Source: an uncultured Bacteroidales bacterium
Lineage (GTDB): Bacteria > Bacteroidota > Bacteroidia > Bacteroidales > Paludibacteraceae
Direction: 5' to 3'
Length of the DNA: 32,538 nucleotides
Assembly (NCBI GenBank): GCA_934725535.1
Contig: CAKVBV010000027.1
Span: 1 to 32,538 of the forward strand
A model generated the notes under the pieces. The model did not search any database. It was not told the DNA's origin and was given only the letters and a program-made list of their open reading frames with translations. A program made the translations under genes and the position numbers. Position 1 is the first letter of the stretch. Each line of letters opens with the position of its first letter. Below are positions 32,314 through 32,538 of this stretch, in pieces.

Positions 32314-32361
32314 GCTGCCATCGGTGGTGTGACCCTAACCAAACAGCATTCCGGAAAAAGA
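32047..32361 (-). other. GC-rich hairpin-prone stretch leading into the FISUMP fragment
   Basis: I see no credible protein, but several stems: CCGCTG/CAGCGG with inner CTGC/GCAG (32180-32208), GGCAA/TTGCC with inner AGCC/GGCT (32118-32143), and GCCTTG/CAAGGC (32051-32091). A structured RNA that includes the Asn-rich segment is possible; this is inference from base pairing only. Confidence 0.45.
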
Positions 32362-32538
32362 CCTGCATTTTCTATATTTCACATTCTCTCCGACCCTAAG
32401 GGGTATGGGGACGATGCTGTGCTTGGGGGACGACGCGGCTCGCGTCGTCATTCGGCGACAGCCGAAAGGCAACAAGTATGGGCAAAGTGCGCCTGCGGCG
32501 CAAACGACGCGAGCCGCGTCGTCTCCCAATGCGTCGTT
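32362..32538. repeat. Large intergenic repeat, copy B (cut by window end)
   Basis: Direct copy of 31606-31817, with the same 21-mers at 32429-32449 and 32503-32523 in opposite orientation and the same inner hairpins. It continues past the window, so a tandem array of repeat plus FISUMP fragment is possible. Confidence 0.9.

Noticed and set aside
31606..32538. Insertion sequence
   Set aside because: Repeated ends are direct and hairpin-rich, with no transposase frame between them.

Overview
The window looks like chromosomal DNA from an uncultured Bacteroidales bacterium of the Paludibacteraceae/Prevotella-like kind. Evidence: Bacteroidetes-type promoters (TTTG or TTG, about 20 bp, TAnnTTTG) in front of several operons; BspA-type leucine-rich-repeat and Listeria-Bacteroides-repeat surface proteins with type IX-like C-terminal tails; and typical Bacteroidales small families (DUF2461, DUF3109, DUF4250, viroplasmin-type RNase H). 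Nearly all genes are on the minus strand; the only plus-strand gene seen is the DUF2461 protein.

Layout. 1-2900: gap, an RNase HI, a small lipoprotein and a HicB/HicA-like toxin-antitoxin pair. 2987-4040: tRNA-Arg(CCT), the DUF2461 gene and a 45-codon stub of a DUF1016/YhcG nuclease. 4104-6406: ribF (carrying an in-frame palindromic repeat insertion) overlapped by an NagX-like membrane acyltransferase. 6889-9949: the ribosomal operon rplM-rpsI-rpsB-tsf with a promoter, structured leader, internal hairpins and terminator. 10139-20872: two operons of large secreted surface proteins. 21487-31057: a GH3-family gene, then a long co-directional run gyrA-TPR-ruvX-def-mntP-DUF3109-cinA-DUF4250. 31058-32538: non-coding, repeat-rich DNA.

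The most unusual part is the right end. A 186-base segment (31861-32046) encodes only the last 62 residues of a FISUMP/C-type-lectin-like domain. It has 18 Asn codons within 45 codons (15 AAC, 3 AAT), as a template repeat of a diversity-generating retroelement (DGR) would. It lies between direct copies, 756 bp apart, of a hairpin-rich element and follows a GC-rich, foldable stretch. No reverse transcriptase is in the window, so the DGR reading is a hypothesis. The 999-residue surface protein at 14733-17732 ends in the same fold and aligns without gaps over 58 residues.

Two other patterns recur between genes. One is a set of short tandem repeats whose sequence varies but whose period is 11 bp, at about eight places. 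The other is a 21-bp near-palindrome with arms GACGACGCG/CGCGTCGTC, shared between the right-end repeats and the intergenic regions near 6765 and 21262.
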